64,000 nt of DNA, from contig NZ_LMNA01000028.1 in the NCBI RefSeq assembly GCF_001422445.1, forward strand, positions 163,061 to 227,060. The letters run 5' to 3'. Position numbers and translations under genes: made by a program. Origin of the DNA: Pseudorhodoferax sp. Leaf274. GTDB taxonomy: Bacteria; Pseudomonadota; Gammaproteobacteria; Burkholderiales; Burkholderiaceae_C. Below, piece after piece: positions 40,278 to 49,078 of the stretch (position 1 is its first letter; each line of letters begins with the position of its first letter). Under the pieces are notes generated by a model. It made no database searches, was not told the origin of the DNA, and saw only the letters and a program-made list of their open reading frames with translations.

Positions 40278-42257
40278 TCACAGGGCGCCGTCGCCCAGCA
40301 CGATGCCCTCGCGGCGTGGGTCCACGCCGCCTTGCAGCACCCACTTGCCGTCCTTCTGGACGCGCATCACGGTGGAGATGCCGCTGGACTGGGCACCGGT
40401 GTTCACCGTGTGGCCCAGGGCCTGCAGGCCGCTCACCAATCCCGAGAGGTCCAGCGTGGCATTGGGGTTGGCAGCCCTGCGGAAGTTCGAGCCGTCCACG
40501 TTGGTCGTAACGCTGTTGGTAGCGCCGAAGTCCACCAGCGAGGTGGCCTGCTGCGCATCCAGGCCCCAGTCGAGCGCGCCGACCACGGTCTTGAGCACGT
40601 ACTGGATGATGGTGCCGCCGCCCGGTGAGCCGGTGGCCATCATGAAGTCGCTCGTGTCGGCACCGCGGAACACCAGCGTGGGTGCCATGGTGCTGCGCGG
40701 CCGCTTGCCCGGGGCAATGCGGTTGGCGACCAGAGTGCCGGTGCTGTCGGTCGGCTGGACCGAGAAGTCGGTCAGCTGGTTGGTCAGCAGGAAGCCGTTG
40801 GTCATGTGGAAAGAGCCCATGCTCGACTCCACCGTCGAGGTGACCGAGGCCACATTGCCGTAGGCATCGACGATGGAGAAATGCGTGGTGCCCGCTTCCG
40901 TCGAGGTGTCCCGGCCCAGCGGCACGTTGCCCAGGTCACCCGGCTGTGCGGTGCCCATGCTGCGGGTCATGCTGATCAGGTTGGCGCGGCTCTTGAGGTA
41001 GTTCTTGTCGAGCATGGTCGCCAGGCCACTGCCGGGCAGCGGGATGTAGTCCGTGTCGGCCACGTACTTGTCGCGGTCGGCGTAGGCCAGGCGGTTGGCC
41101 TCGGACACCAGGTGCACGCCCATGACGCTGGGTATGCCGCCCTCGTTCTCGGGGTTGGTGGGGCCGTAGCCCGACATCGTGAAGTTCTCCAGGATGCCCA
41201 GGGACTGCGCGATCGCGATGCCGCCGGAGGACGGCGGCGCCATGGAGCAAACGTAGTAGGCGCGGTAGGTGATGCAGGCCGGATCGCGCTTCTTGGGTTG
41301 GTAGCCTGCCAGGTCAGACAGGGTCATGAGGCCCGGGGTGATCGGCGTACGGGCGGCGTCGTCGCCCACGCTCTGCGCCACCTTGGCCACGATGGCCTCG
41401 GCGATCGGCCCTGTGTGCAAGGCATTGGCGCCTTGAGTGGCCAGCGCTTTCAGGGTGTCGGCATAGGGCAGATTCTTGTTGGTGTCGCCGGCCTTCTTGG
41501 GCGTGCCATCGGCGTTGAAGAAGGCGGCCACGGCGTTGGCGTCGCGGCGCAGGTCGGCTGCCGTGCTGTTGATCGCATCGCCCATGCGCCTTGGAATGAT
41601 GTAGCCGTTCGTTGCCAGGTCGATGCCTTCATCGAAGAGCTGGTTCCATTTCAGCTTTCCGTGCTCCTTGTGCGCCATCTCCATCATGCGCATCACGCCT
41701 GGAACGCCAATCGAGCGGCCGCTGCGGCGGGCGTCCGGAACTGGGCGCGGCGACCCTGCATCTGCCTGTTCCTGGCGGGCCAGGTAGAAGTTCGTTGCCG
41801 CGGCGGGCGCGGTTTCACGGCCGTCGTAGGCCGTGATCTTCTTGCTCCCGGCGTCGTAGTACATCATGAAGGCGCTGCCGGCGAGGGTGCTCGACTGGGG
41901 TTCGACCAACCCGAGCACGGCCTGCACGGCGATGGCGGCGTCTGCGGCCGTGCCACCGGCCTTGAGCACCTCGCATCCAGCCTTCACCGCGAGTGGCGTG
42001 TTGGCCACCACCATGTAGCTGTTGGAGTTTTTGGCCTTGTAGCCGAGGCGGTAGTCCGAGGCCGGCTCGGGTGCCGCCGGGTCGCCGGCCAGTCCCGACC
42101 CCACAGTGATGGGCGTCCCGCTGCCGTTGGCCAGTGAGCAGCTGCTCGGGTTCGTGTCGACGACCAGATCATCTCCATCGCCGCCGCAAGCGACGAGGGC
42201 GAGAGCGACTGCAATCGGGGTGGCGATCCAGAGAGGGGTACGTGTTGTTGATTTCAT
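40278..42257 (-). CDS. ggt: Gamma-glutamyltransferase, lipoprotein form
   Basis: A 659-residue Ntn-hydrolase precursor that cleaves and transfers gamma-glutamyl groups from glutathione and similar compounds. The signal peptide ends in a lipobox, LALVACGGDGDD, so it is anchored to a membrane through cysteine. Self-cleavage should occur before the threonine in AGTTHFSIVDAYGN; the downstream substrate loop SSMGSFHMTNGFLLTNQ and the GSPGGG loop are present. It is longer than E. coli GGT (580) because of loop insertions around residues 145-175 and 205-245. It stands alone. Confidence 0.9.
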   Translation of the reverse strand: MKSTTRTPLWIATPIAVALALVACGGDGDDLVVDTNPSSCSLANGSGTPITVGSGLAGDPAAPEPASDYRLGYKAKNSNSYMVVANTPLAVKAGCEVLKAGGTAADAAIAVQAVLGLVEPQSSTLAGSAFMMYYDAGSKKITAYDGRETAPAAATNFYLARQEQADAGSPRPVPDARRSGRSIGVPGVMRMMEMAHKEHGKLKWNQLFDEGIDLATNGYIIPRRMGDAINSTAADLRRDANAVAAFFNADGTPKKAGDTNKNLPYADTLKALATQGANALHTGPIAEAIVAKVAQSVGDDAARTPITPGLMTLSDLAGYQPKKRDPACITYRAYYVCSMAPPSSGGIAIAQSLGILENFTMSGYGPTNPENEGGIPSVMGVHLVSEANRLAYADRDKYVADTDYIPLPGSGLATMLDKNYLKSRANLISMTRSMGTAQPGDLGNVPLGRDTSTEAGTTHFSIVDAYGNVASVTSTVESSMGSFHMTNGFLLTNQLTDFSVQPTDSTGTLVANRIAPGKRPRSTMAPTLVFRGADTSDFMMATGSPGGGTIIQYVLKTVVGALDWGLDAQQATSLVDFGATNSVTTNVDGSNFRRAANPNATLDLSGLVSGLQALGHTVNTGAQSSGISTVMRVQKDGKWVLQGGVDPRREGIVLGDGAL

Positions 42258-42406
42258 TGGAATGGATGGACCTCGGGACAGGAAATCTGTGCCCCAACAT
42301 GGAGCACAGGGCGACGTGGGAAGCACCTACTGTGCCAGCGAGGCCTCCATCCAGGCCATTGCTGCAAACCAGCAAGTTGTTGCCACGTGTTACGGACGCT
42401 GAAGGC

Positions 42407-43303
42407 TTACTTGCGCGTCGGCAGCCGCACCACGCCGGTGGCGAGGGACGTCCCGCACAGGATCACCGCGCCACACCCTAGCATCGCCGGCGTCAGCGCC
42501 TCGCCCAGCAGCAGCGTGCCGTACAGCACGCCGAACACCGGCACCACGAAGGTCACGGTCAGCGTGCGCGCCGGCCCCACTTTGGCGATGAGGCGGAAGA
42601 ACAGGATGTAGGCCAGCGCCGTGCACAGAACGCCCACGGCCGCCAGGCTGGCGAGCGCCTTCAGGCTCGGTGTCTGGCCGGGCCATAGCCACAGCGCCGG
42701 CAGCGCCAGGCCCAGCGTGGCGCCCAGCTGGCTGCCGGCCGCCAGCACCAGCGGCTTGACGTCGCCCAGGTAGCGTTTGGTGAAGCTGGCGGCGAGGGCA
42801 TAGCAGATGCAAGCCAGCAGGCACGCCAGCACGGCCCAGCCGGTGGCGGCGGCGCCGGCCTTGGGCGTGAAGCTGGCCTTGTTCCAGGCCAGCAGCGCCA
42901 CGCCCACGAAACCCAGCGCCAGCCCGAGGCTGCGCGAGGCGCCGGGCCGCTCGCGCAGCCAGGCCCAGGCCACGACGGCACCGAACAGCGGCACGGTGGC
43001 GTTGAGGATGGCCGACAGGCCAGTGGAGATCGACAGCACCGCGTACGAATACAGCGCGAACGGGATGCCCGAGTTGAGCAGGCCCACGAACAGCACCGGC
43101 CGGTGGTGGCGCACGAGATCGGGCCACAGGCCGCGCCGCCACAGCAGCGGCAGCAGGCACAGCGCCGCGATGCCCACGCGCGCGGCGGCGGTCGGCAGCG
43201 GGCCCAGTTCGAGCGCGGCGTTGCGCATGAACAGGAAGGAGGCGCCCCACAGCGCAGAGAGCAGGACGAAGTCGCCGATCCAGGCGCTGCGCTGGTCCTT
43301 CAT
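42407..43303 (-). CDS. EamA/DMT family transporter
   Basis: A 298-residue inner-membrane exporter with ten predicted helices in two EamA halves. Landmarks are LLSALWGASFLFMRNAALE, the conserved AILNATVPLFGAVVAW, and PVFGVLYGTLLLGEAL in the second half. Its ATG overlaps the ogt stop (ATGA), so it is translationally coupled to two alkylation-repair genes. This may mean it exports an alkylating or toxic compound; that is an inference from coupling only. Confidence 0.87.
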   Translation of the reverse strand: MKDQRSAWIGDFVLLSALWGASFLFMRNAALELGPLPTAAARVGIAALCLLPLLWRRGLWPDLVRHHRPVLFVGLLNSGIPFALYSYAVLSISTGLSAILNATVPLFGAVVAWAWLRERPGASRSLGLALGFVGVALLAWNKASFTPKAGAAATGWAVLACLLACICYALAASFTKRYLGDVKPLVLAAGSQLGATLGLALPALWLWPGQTPSLKALASLAAVGVLCTALAYILFFRLIAKVGPARTLTVTFVVPVFGVLYGTLLLGEALTPAMLGCGAVILCGTSLATGVVRLPTRK

Positions 43304-43809
43304 GCGGCCACTTCCAGCTCTGCGCTTTCCAGCGCCAGCAGCGCCTGCTTGCGTGGCAGGCCGCCGGCATAGCCGGTCAGCGCGCCGCCGTGGCCCAGCA
43401 CGCGGTGGCAGGGCACGATCACGCTGACCGGGTTGCGGCCCACCGCGGCGCCCACGGCGCGCACCGCCGCCGGACGCGCGATCTGCCGGGCCAGCGCGCC
43501 GTAGCTGCTGGTGGCGCCCGCGCCGATCTCCAGCAGCGCCTGCCAGACGGCCTGCTGGAACGGCGTGCCGCCGGACAGGTCCAGCGGCAGGTCGAAGCCC
43601 GTGCGCCGGCCGCCGAAGTAGCCGTGCAACTGGGCCTGCGCGGCCTGCAGCACCGGGTGCTGCGGCGCCTGCGGCCAGGCGTCGGGTGCGGGCTGGTGGC
43701 GCTGGCCGTCGAACCACGCGCCATTCAGGCCAAGATCGGAGGCGGACAGCACCATGGCGCCCAGCGGCGTGTCGATGCGGGTGTGCACGGTGGAGGGGTG
43801 GAACTGCAT
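43300..43809 (-). CDS. ogt: Methylated-DNA-protein-cysteine methyltransferase
   Basis: A 169-residue suicide repair enzyme that removes O6-alkyl groups from guanine and O4-alkyl from thymine. It has an N-terminal RNase-H-like part and the C-terminal domain with TPFQQAVWQALLEIGAG and the active-site PCHRVLG (cysteine acceptor) followed by GGLPRKQALL. The ATG at 43809 is chosen over one two codons earlier because AAGGA lies six bases before it. It starts two bases after the ada-alkA stop. Confidence 0.94.
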   Translation of the reverse strand: MQFHPSTVHTRIDTPLGAMVLSASDLGLNGAWFDGQRHQPAPDAWPQAPQHPVLQAAQAQLHGYFGGRRTGFDLPLDLSGGTPFQQAVWQALLEIGAGATSSYGALARQIARPAAVRAVGAAVGRNPVSVIVPCHRVLGHGGALTGYAGGLPRKQALLALESAELEVAA

Positions 43810-43811
43810 GG

Positions 43812-45353
43812 TCATTCCTTGGTTGTCTTGGTGGTTTTCGTGGGGCGCGCCGGCAGCAGGGCCCAGGCGCGCAGGACGGCGTAGCTGCGCCAGGGTTTCC
43901 AGGGTTCGGACGCGGCCTCGGCCGCACGCGCGGGGTGCGGCGCATCGCGCACGCCCAGTGCGTTGTGCAGTGCCACGTCGCCGGCGGGGAAGGCGTCGGG
44001 CCAGCGCAGCGCGCGCATGGCGATGTACTGCGCCGTCCAGTCGCCGATGCCGGGCAGCGCTTTCAGCGCGGCGATGGTGGCCGGCACGTCGCCGCCGGGC
44101 TGCAGGTGGAGTCCGCCGGCCACGGCGTGCGACAGCGCCACGATGGCCGCCTGGCGCTGGCGCACGATGCCCAGGCCGCCCAGCGCATCGCCGGCGGCAT
44201 CGCCCAGCTCGGCCAGCGCCTGCGGCGCGGGAAACAGGTGGGTGAGGCCGGGCTCGGGCGTGGCGATGGGCTGGCCGAAGCGCGTGACCAGGCGGCTGGC
44301 CAGCGTGCGCGCGGCCGCCACCGTGATCTGCTGGCCGAGCACGGCGCGCACGGCCAGCTCGTAGCCGTCCATGCAGCCCGGCACGCGCAGGCCGGCGCCA
44401 TCGGGAAAGCGCGTGCCCAGCACGGCGTGGATGGCCTGCGGGTCGGCATCGAGGTCGAGCAGCACCCGCACCCGCCGGATCACCAGCGGCAGCACGGCGC
44501 GCAGGCTGTCGGACACGCGCAGCAGCAGCTGGTGGCGTTCGGGCGCGAAGGCCATGTGCAGCCAGCCCGTGTGCCGCTGCCCTGCCGCCTGCAGCGCCAG
44601 TGTGCGCGCGATGCCGGGCGACGCCGCGTCGGGGTCGGCCACCGTCTCCATGCCGGGAATCTGCCGCGCCGCGAAGAAGGCCAGCATGGCCTGCCAGTCG
44701 TACGGCGGGCGGTAGCCCAGCCGCACCTGGCTGCCCTGGCCTTCGCGCTCGCCGCCGGCGCGGCGCAGCGCAGCGGGGTTGAGCCCGTAGTGCGCGACGA
44801 AGGCCGCGTTGAAGCGGCGCAGGCTGTGGAAGCCGCTGGCCTGCGCGACCTGGGCCACGGGCAGGTCGGTGTCGGCCAGCAGCTGCTTGGCCGCGAGCAG
44901 CCGGCGCGTCTGCAGATACTGCAGCGGCGAGACGCCGAACTGCGCCTCGAAGATGCGGCGCACATGCCGGTCGGACACGCCCAGCCGTTCGGCCAGCGCC
45001 TGCACCGTGGGGCCGGCCTCGGGCCAGGCGTCGGGCGCGTCCAGCAGCCGCGCGGCCTGCTGCGCGAGGGTGGCCGACGCGTCCTGCGTGGACCAGGGCA
45101 GCACCTGCGGCGCCAGCTCGGGCCGGCAGCGCAGGCAGGGCCTGAAGCCCGCGCGCTCGGCCTGGGCCGCGTGCTCGAAGAAGCGGCAGTTCTCGCGCCG
45201 CGGCGTCTTCACGCTGCAGACCGGCCGGCAGTAGATGCCGGTGCTGGTCACGCCCGTGAAGAAGCGGCCGTCGAAGCGGGCGTCGCGCGCGGCCAGCGCG
45301 CGGTAGCGGGCTGCGTCGAGCGGGTCGCCGGGGGAGGTGGTGGACGCGTCCAT
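43812..45353 (-). CDS. Ada-AlkA fusion: methyl-sensing activator plus 3-methyladenine DNA glycosylase II
   Basis: A 513-residue fusion. The N-terminal Ada zinc domain has the four-cysteine cluster (GIYCRPVCSVKTP; CRFF; FRPCLRC), whose cysteine accepts methyl groups from phosphotriesters. An AraC-type helix-turn-helix pair follows (VSDRHVRRIFEAQFG; QVAQASGFHSLRRFN), then an AlkA glycosylase domain with the helix-hairpin-helix ALKALPGIGDWTAQYIAMRALRW and catalytic Asp in AFPAGDVALH. It should both sense methylation damage and excise alkylated bases, and probably activates its own operon with ogt and the EamA exporter. Confidence 0.93.
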   Translation of the reverse strand: MDASTTSPGDPLDAARYRALAARDARFDGRFFTGVTSTGIYCRPVCSVKTPRRENCRFFEHAAQAERAGFRPCLRCRPELAPQVLPWSTQDASATLAQQAARLLDAPDAWPEAGPTVQALAERLGVSDRHVRRIFEAQFGVSPLQYLQTRRLLAAKQLLADTDLPVAQVAQASGFHSLRRFNAAFVAHYGLNPAALRRAGGEREGQGSQVRLGYRPPYDWQAMLAFFAARQIPGMETVADPDAASPGIARTLALQAAGQRHTGWLHMAFAPERHQLLLRVSDSLRAVLPLVIRRVRVLLDLDADPQAIHAVLGTRFPDGAGLRVPGCMDGYELAVRAVLGQQITVAAARTLASRLVTRFGQPIATPEPGLTHLFPAPQALAELGDAAGDALGGLGIVRQRQAAIVALSHAVAGGLHLQPGGDVPATIAALKALPGIGDWTAQYIAMRALRWPDAFPAGDVALHNALGVRDAPHPARAAEAASEPWKPWRSYAVLRAWALLPARPTKTTKTTKE

Positions 45354-45495
45354 GGCCCGGATCATAGGGGGCGGGATGCCGGTGGACTGGCCGTTTTCGG
45401 ACATGTGCCTCGGCCGCTGCCGACAGCTCTGCAGGACGCCGGCCGACAGCCACCACGCCGCGCTGCAAGCACCATCGCAGCCGAAAGAGGATGCC

Positions 45496-45798
45496 ATGAC
45501 CCCTGAACATTTTTGCGTGACCGCCGTGCGCTACCAGAACCAGCAGCTCACCGCCGTGCAACTCGGGCAGGGCGACGGCAGCGGCGCCTGGCAGCAGGAG
45601 CCGCATGCCGTGGCCATCGACCAGGTCGTGGCCCGCATCGATGCGGGCGACAAGGTGCATGCGCTGCTGCGCGACGGCGACCATGTGTCGCTGGGCCCGC
45701 GCCTGAAGGTGGTGCAGGCGGGCGAGGGCGGCCGCTCGCTGGCGCTGGACAACGCGCCCACCGACTGCCTGGAACTGTCCGACCTGGAGCGTTTCTAG
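45496..45798 (+). CDS. Small conserved-type protein of unknown function
   Basis: A 100-residue soluble protein, MTPEHFCVTAVRYQNQQLTA onward, mainly beta-strand-like, acidic C-terminus ending LELSDLERF. The opening FCVTAVRYQNQQLTAVQLG and the later pattern IDQVVARIDAGDKVHALL loosely recall DUF3892-type proteins, but I cannot confirm this. AGAGG precedes the ATG. It lies 2 nt upstream of another small gene, so the pair is probably co-transcribed. Confidence 0.65.
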   Translation: MTPEHFCVTAVRYQNQQLTAVQLGQGDGSGAWQQEPHAVAIDQVVARIDAGDKVHALLRDGDHVSLGPRLKVVQAGEGGRSLALDNAPTDCLELSDLERF

Positions 45799-45800
45799 CC

Positions 45801-46061
45801 ATGCAGCGCAAGCCCCTCAACCACGTGCAGTACCTGGCCGAACTGAACCAGCGGCTGTGGGCCGACCCGGAGTTCGCCGAGGGCATGGCCTTCCACATCT
45901 ATCCCGACGGCAAGATCGCGGGCCACCTGCGCGATGCCAGCGATGTGGGCAGCTGCCGCATCCCGGCGGTGTTCAGCCGCATCGAGCAGGCCGTGGCGTG
46001 CGAGTACGAACTGGTGGTGCCCGTGGCCGCGCCGCGCATCGCCGAAGGCATGCTGGCTTGA
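45801..46061 (+). CDS. Small hypothetical protein
   Basis: An 86-residue soluble protein, no signal or membrane segment, that I do not recognise. It contains HVQYLAELNQRLWADPEF and YPDGKIAGHLRDASDVGSC. The start is 2 nt after the stop of the preceding small gene, with no separate ribosome-binding site needed if coupled. It is followed 63 nt later by a universal stress protein gene on the same strand. Confidence 0.6.
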   Translation: MQRKPLNHVQYLAELNQRLWADPEFAEGMAFHIYPDGKIAGHLRDASDVGSCRIPAVFSRIEQAVACEYELVVPVAAPRIAEGMLA

Positions 46062-46124
46062 AGGGCATGGCCACGCCGGCGGGCTCCTAAACTGGGGCTT
46101 TCCATTCGCCCTGAGGAGACCCGC

Positions 46125-46571
46125 ATGTACAAGCAGATCCTGGTTCCCGTGGATGGCTCGCAGACCGCGCTGGCCGCGCTGCGCCATGCGGTGGAACTTG
46201 CGCGTGCGTTCGACGCCGGCGTGTTCGTCGTGCACGTGGTCGACATCTATCCGTTCCTCGGCGTCGGCGCCGACAGCGCGGTGGGCCAGGCCGAGTATCT
46301 GCAGGCGGCCACCGCCAATGCCAATGGCGCGCTCGGCGCGGCCTTGGCGATCGCCGAAGCGGCGGGCGTGGCGTGCGAATCGGCGACGGTGGAAGGCCAC
46401 GCCGCCGAGGAAGGCATCCTGAACACGGCCGGGACCTGCGATGCCGACCTGATCGTGATGGGCTCGCACGGCCGGCGCGGCATCGAGAAGCTGCTGCTGG
46501 GCAGCGTGACCCAGCGCGTGCTGCAGAACGCACGCGTGCCCGTGCTGGTGGTGCGCGGCACCGACGACTGA
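46125..46571 (+). CDS. Universal stress protein (UspA family)
   Basis: A 148-residue protein with the ATP-binding Usp fold: MYKQILVPVDGSQTALAALR at the start and the nucleotide motif G-x2-G-x9-G-S in GSHGRRGIEKLLLGSVTQ, followed by VPVLVV. These proteins support survival under starvation and oxidative or membrane stress. The ribosome-binding site GAGGAG is 9-10 nt before the ATG. It lies in a cluster of small stress genes. Confidence 0.93.
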   Translation: MYKQILVPVDGSQTALAALRHAVELARAFDAGVFVVHVVDIYPFLGVGADSAVGQAEYLQAATANANGALGAALAIAEAAGVACESATVEGHAAEEGILNTAGTCDADLIVMGSHGRRGIEKLLLGSVTQRVLQNARVPVLVVRGTDD

Positions 46572-46634
46572 CGCGGCGCGCCCGCCCCGCGGGCGTGGCA
46601 CCATCGGCGCCCACCATCCCGCCGAAGGAGCGCC

Positions 46635-47045
46635 ATGTCCGCCGATGTCACCCTGCACGCCACACTGGGCGCCACGCCCTATGCCGTCCAGTTCCGCGAC
46701 GAGGCCGGCCACCGCTGGAGCGGCGACGAGCCCGCGGTGCAGGGCGGCGGCGACACCGGACCGACACCGCACGCCTTGCTGCTGTCCAGCCTGGGCGCCT
46801 GCACCGCCATCACGCTCAAGATGTTCGCCGCGCGCAAGCAGTGGCCGCTGGAGGGCGTGCAGGTGGCCCTGACGCTGCGCGCCGCCGCGCCCGGCACCGC
46901 CGGCACCGACATCGCGCGCAGCATCACGCTGCAGGGCCCGCTGGATGCGGCCCAGCACGAACGGCTGCTGGCCGTGGCCAACGCGTGCCCGATTCACAAG
47001 GTGCTGACGGGCGAGGTGCGCATCGCGACCGGGCTGGCGGGCTGA
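46635..47045 (+). CDS. OsmC-family peroxide-detoxifying protein
   Basis: A 136-residue OsmC/Ohr-like protein. The two redox cysteines appear in [18 protein letters not shown] and in [15 protein letters not shown], about 60 residues apart, as in the family of cysteine-based peroxidases acting on organic hydroperoxides. The start at 46635 follows GAAGGAG. The C-terminal motif PIHKVL favours the OsmC/YhfA branch rather than true Ohr. Confidence 0.88.
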   Translation: MSADVTLHATLGATPYAVQFRDEAGHRWSGDEPAVQGGGDTGPTPHALLLSSLGACTAITLKMFAARKQWPLEGVQVALTLRAAAPGTAGTDIARSITLQGPLDAAQHERLLAVANACPIHKVLTGEVRIATGLAG

Positions 47046-47183
47046 ACCGGCGCGGCTGCGGCGCCGGCAGCCATCACGGCATGCCGTCCCACACCTGTGC
47101 ATGCGTGCAGCGCTTAGGCTGCTGCTGCGAAGCAGGCCCGGACCTGCCTTCGGCCCTTCAACCAACGTTTTCAGGAGCAGCGC

Positions 47184-47453
47184 ATGGCCCGATCCAGGCA
47201 GAACCAGATGGCGGAGTCGTCCGCACAGGCACATGGCGAACGCGATGGCCTCGGTGCACGCGATGCGGGCGGCGGGCAGCAGCAACAGTCCGCGTCCGAT
47301 TCCGTTTCCTCCGACCCGTCACGCGAGCAACGCATCCGCGAGGCCGCCTATGCCGCGGCCGAGCGCCGCGGCTTCGCGCCCGGCCACGAGGTCGAGGACT
47401 GGCTCGATGCCGAGCGCGAGGTGGGCCAGCAGGTGACCCAGCAGGCGGGTTGA
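47184..47453 (+). CDS. DUF2934 domain protein
   Basis: An 89-residue, highly polar protein. The first ~45 residues are low-complexity (Gln/Ser/Gly-rich). The C-terminal part REQRIREAAYAAAERRGFAP then EVEDWLDAER is the DUF2934 signature, whose function is unknown. The ribosome-binding site AGGAG is eight bases upstream. It converges on the DUF3088 gene 16 nt away. Confidence 0.78.
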   Translation: MARSRQNQMAESSAQAHGERDGLGARDAGGGQQQQSASDSVSSDPSREQRIREAAYAAAERRGFAPGHEVEDWLDAEREVGQQVTQQAG

Positions 47454-47469
47454 CGGCGGCGGCGCGCCG

Positions 47470-47814
47470 TCAATGCACCTTGAAGAAGCCGTGCCGCTCC
47501 GCCAGCAGCGCGAGGATGCGGCGCGGGTCCGACACGAAGTGCCTGCCGTTGACGGTCTGCGCATCCGCCGGCGGCGGCAGGCTGTCGCCGAAGATCAGCA
47601 CGGGCAGGCCCTGGTGGTCGGCATCGAGCGCAGCCACCACCGTGCTGCGCGGCCTGGCGAAGGCCACGCGCTCCACGTCCAGCTGCGCGCCGCGCGTGGG
47701 ATCGGTCGACAGCAGCCCTTCGATGGGCAGGCAGTCGATGCAGACGAACTGCTCGCCCGGGTACTTGGCGTCGCTGAAGCCGGGCTGCAGCAGGATCAGG
47801 CGGTCGTTGGCCAC
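47470..47814 (-). CDS. DUF3088 family protein
   Basis: A 114-residue protein matching the DUF3088 pattern: LILLQPGFSDAKYPGEQFVC at the start, then the CxxC pair in FVCIDCLPIEGLL, then VERVAFARPR and LPVLIFGD. The thioredoxin-like look and CxxC suggest a redox role, but the family is uncharacterised. It has a GTG start at 47814, 11 nt after the peroxiredoxin stop, so the two form an operon. Confidence 0.85.
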   Translation of the reverse strand: MANDRLILLQPGFSDAKYPGEQFVCIDCLPIEGLLSTDPTRGAQLDVERVAFARPRSTVVAALDADHQGLPVLIFGDSLPPPADAQTVNGRHFVSDPRRILALLAERHGFFKVH

Positions 47815-47825
47815 GGCGCGCCTGC

Positions 47826-48467
47826 TCAGCGGTTCGGCTGCGGCGTGATGCGCAGGTAGGGCCGCACGGCGGTGTAGCCCTTGGGGAAGCGCTCGGCCAG
47901 TTCCTGCGGGTCCTGCAGGCTGGGCAGGATGACCACGTCGTCTCCGTTATTCCAGTTGGCCGGCGTGGCCACCTTGTGGCTGTCCGTCAGCTGCAGCGAA
48001 TCGATCACGCGCAGGATCTCGTCGAAGTTGCGGCCGGTGCTGGCCGGGTAGGTGATGGTGGCGCGCACCACCTTCTTCGGGTCGATGATGAACACGCTGC
48101 GCACGGTGGCCGTGGCCGATGCGTTGGGGTGGATCAGGTCGTACAGCTCGGACACCTTGCGGTCGGCGTCGGCCAGGATGGGGAACTGCACCGAGGTTTT
48201 CTGCGTCTCGTCGATGTCCGCGATCCACTGCTGGTGCTTGTCGACCGGGTCCACGCTGACCGCGATGGGCTTGACGCCGCGCTTGGCGAATTCACCCGAC
48301 AGCGCGGCGGTCTTGCCGAGCTCGGTGGTGCACACGGGCGTGAAGTCGGCCGGGTGCGAGAACAGCACGACCCAGTCGTTGCCGGCCCAGTTGTGGAACT
48401 GGACCGTGCCGAGGCTCGATTGCTGCGTGAAGTCGGGGGCGGTGTCGCCCAGTCGAAGGGTGGCCAT
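47826..48467 (-). CDS. 1-Cys peroxiredoxin (Prx6 type)
   Basis: A 213-residue thiol peroxidase that reduces peroxides. The peroxidatic cysteine is Cys46 in HPADFTPVCTTELG; no other cysteine exists in the protein, so it is the 1-Cys form needing an external reductant. The C-terminal extension with KGYTAVRPYLRITP is typical of Prx6. The start at 48467 opens MATLRLGDTAPDF. The DUF3088 gene with a CxxC motif follows at once and is a candidate partner. Confidence 0.93.
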   Translation of the reverse strand: MATLRLGDTAPDFTQQSSLGTVQFHNWAGNDWVVLFSHPADFTPVCTTELGKTAALSGEFAKRGVKPIAVSVDPVDKHQQWIADIDETQKTSVQFPILADADRKVSELYDLIHPNASATATVRSVFIIDPKKVVRATITYPASTGRNFDEILRVIDSLQLTDSHKVATPANWNNGDDVVILPSLQDPQELAERFPKGYTAVRPYLRITPQPNR

Positions 48468-48627
48468 GGAGGGGGCTCCGTCAGGTTGAAACCCCGCCGA
48501 GTATGGAATTGCGCGCGCCACAGACAACGAATTTCTGCGTCTATGCTTACTCGCTCGCTGCCCTGCCGGTGAACCAGGCCATGGGTTTTGGCGTACAAGA
48601 CGGCGCCTGCCCTTCCTCGACGTACCC

Positions 48628-49077
48628 ATGGCCTTTTCTTTCGCGCTGCATCGACTGCCCTGTATTGCCGCGCTGGCGCTCGCCGCGGCGCAGCCCAGCG
48701 CACATGGGCAGCAGACCTGGTTCACGCTGGTCGGCAACCCCGTCGCCGCCGAGACCGACACCATCGAGCTCGATCCGGTGACGGTGACGGTGGACGGGCC
48801 GATCAGGCTGATGGCGATCCGTGTGAACCGTAGCGCGGAGCGTGTGAGCCGCGACGGCGTGCGCTTTCGCTCGTTCAGCGGCCTGGTGCAGTTCGATTGC
48901 AGCACGCGCATGGCGCGCTTCGTGCAGAGCAGCTTCTTCGCGCTGCCGCTGTGGCAGGGCCCGAGCGTCGAGCTGCGCTATGGGCCCGACCAGGTGCGGC
49001 CCATGGCGTTCCGCGGCTTCGAGCCCAACCCCAGCGAGCGCGTGATCCGCGCGGCTTGCCGCAGTTACGCAGAGTGA
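48628..49077 (+). CDS. Exported protein, surface-adhesin E-like
   Basis: A 149-residue protein with a signal peptide (FALHRLPCIAALALAAAQPSAHG). The mature part follows the pattern of surface-adhesin-E-like exported proteins of this bacterial family: WFTLVGNP, then a short strand pair, VQFDCSTRMARFV, and a late cysteine in AACRSYAE that could pair with the first. Function unknown. It stands alone between a divergent peroxiredoxin operon and a convergent iron-related operon. Confidence 0.65.
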   Translation: MAFSFALHRLPCIAALALAAAQPSAHGQQTWFTLVGNPVAAETDTIELDPVTVTVDGPIRLMAIRVNRSAERVSRDGVRFRSFSGLVQFDCSTRMARFVQSSFFALPLWQGPSVELRYGPDQVRPMAFRGFEPNPSERVIRAACRSYAE

Positions 49078-49078
49078 T

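Noticed and set aside
46645..46872. Overlapping open frames within the osmC-like, usp and other small genes.
   Set aside because: Frame shadows with Arg/Pro/Ser-rich composition and no independent start signals.
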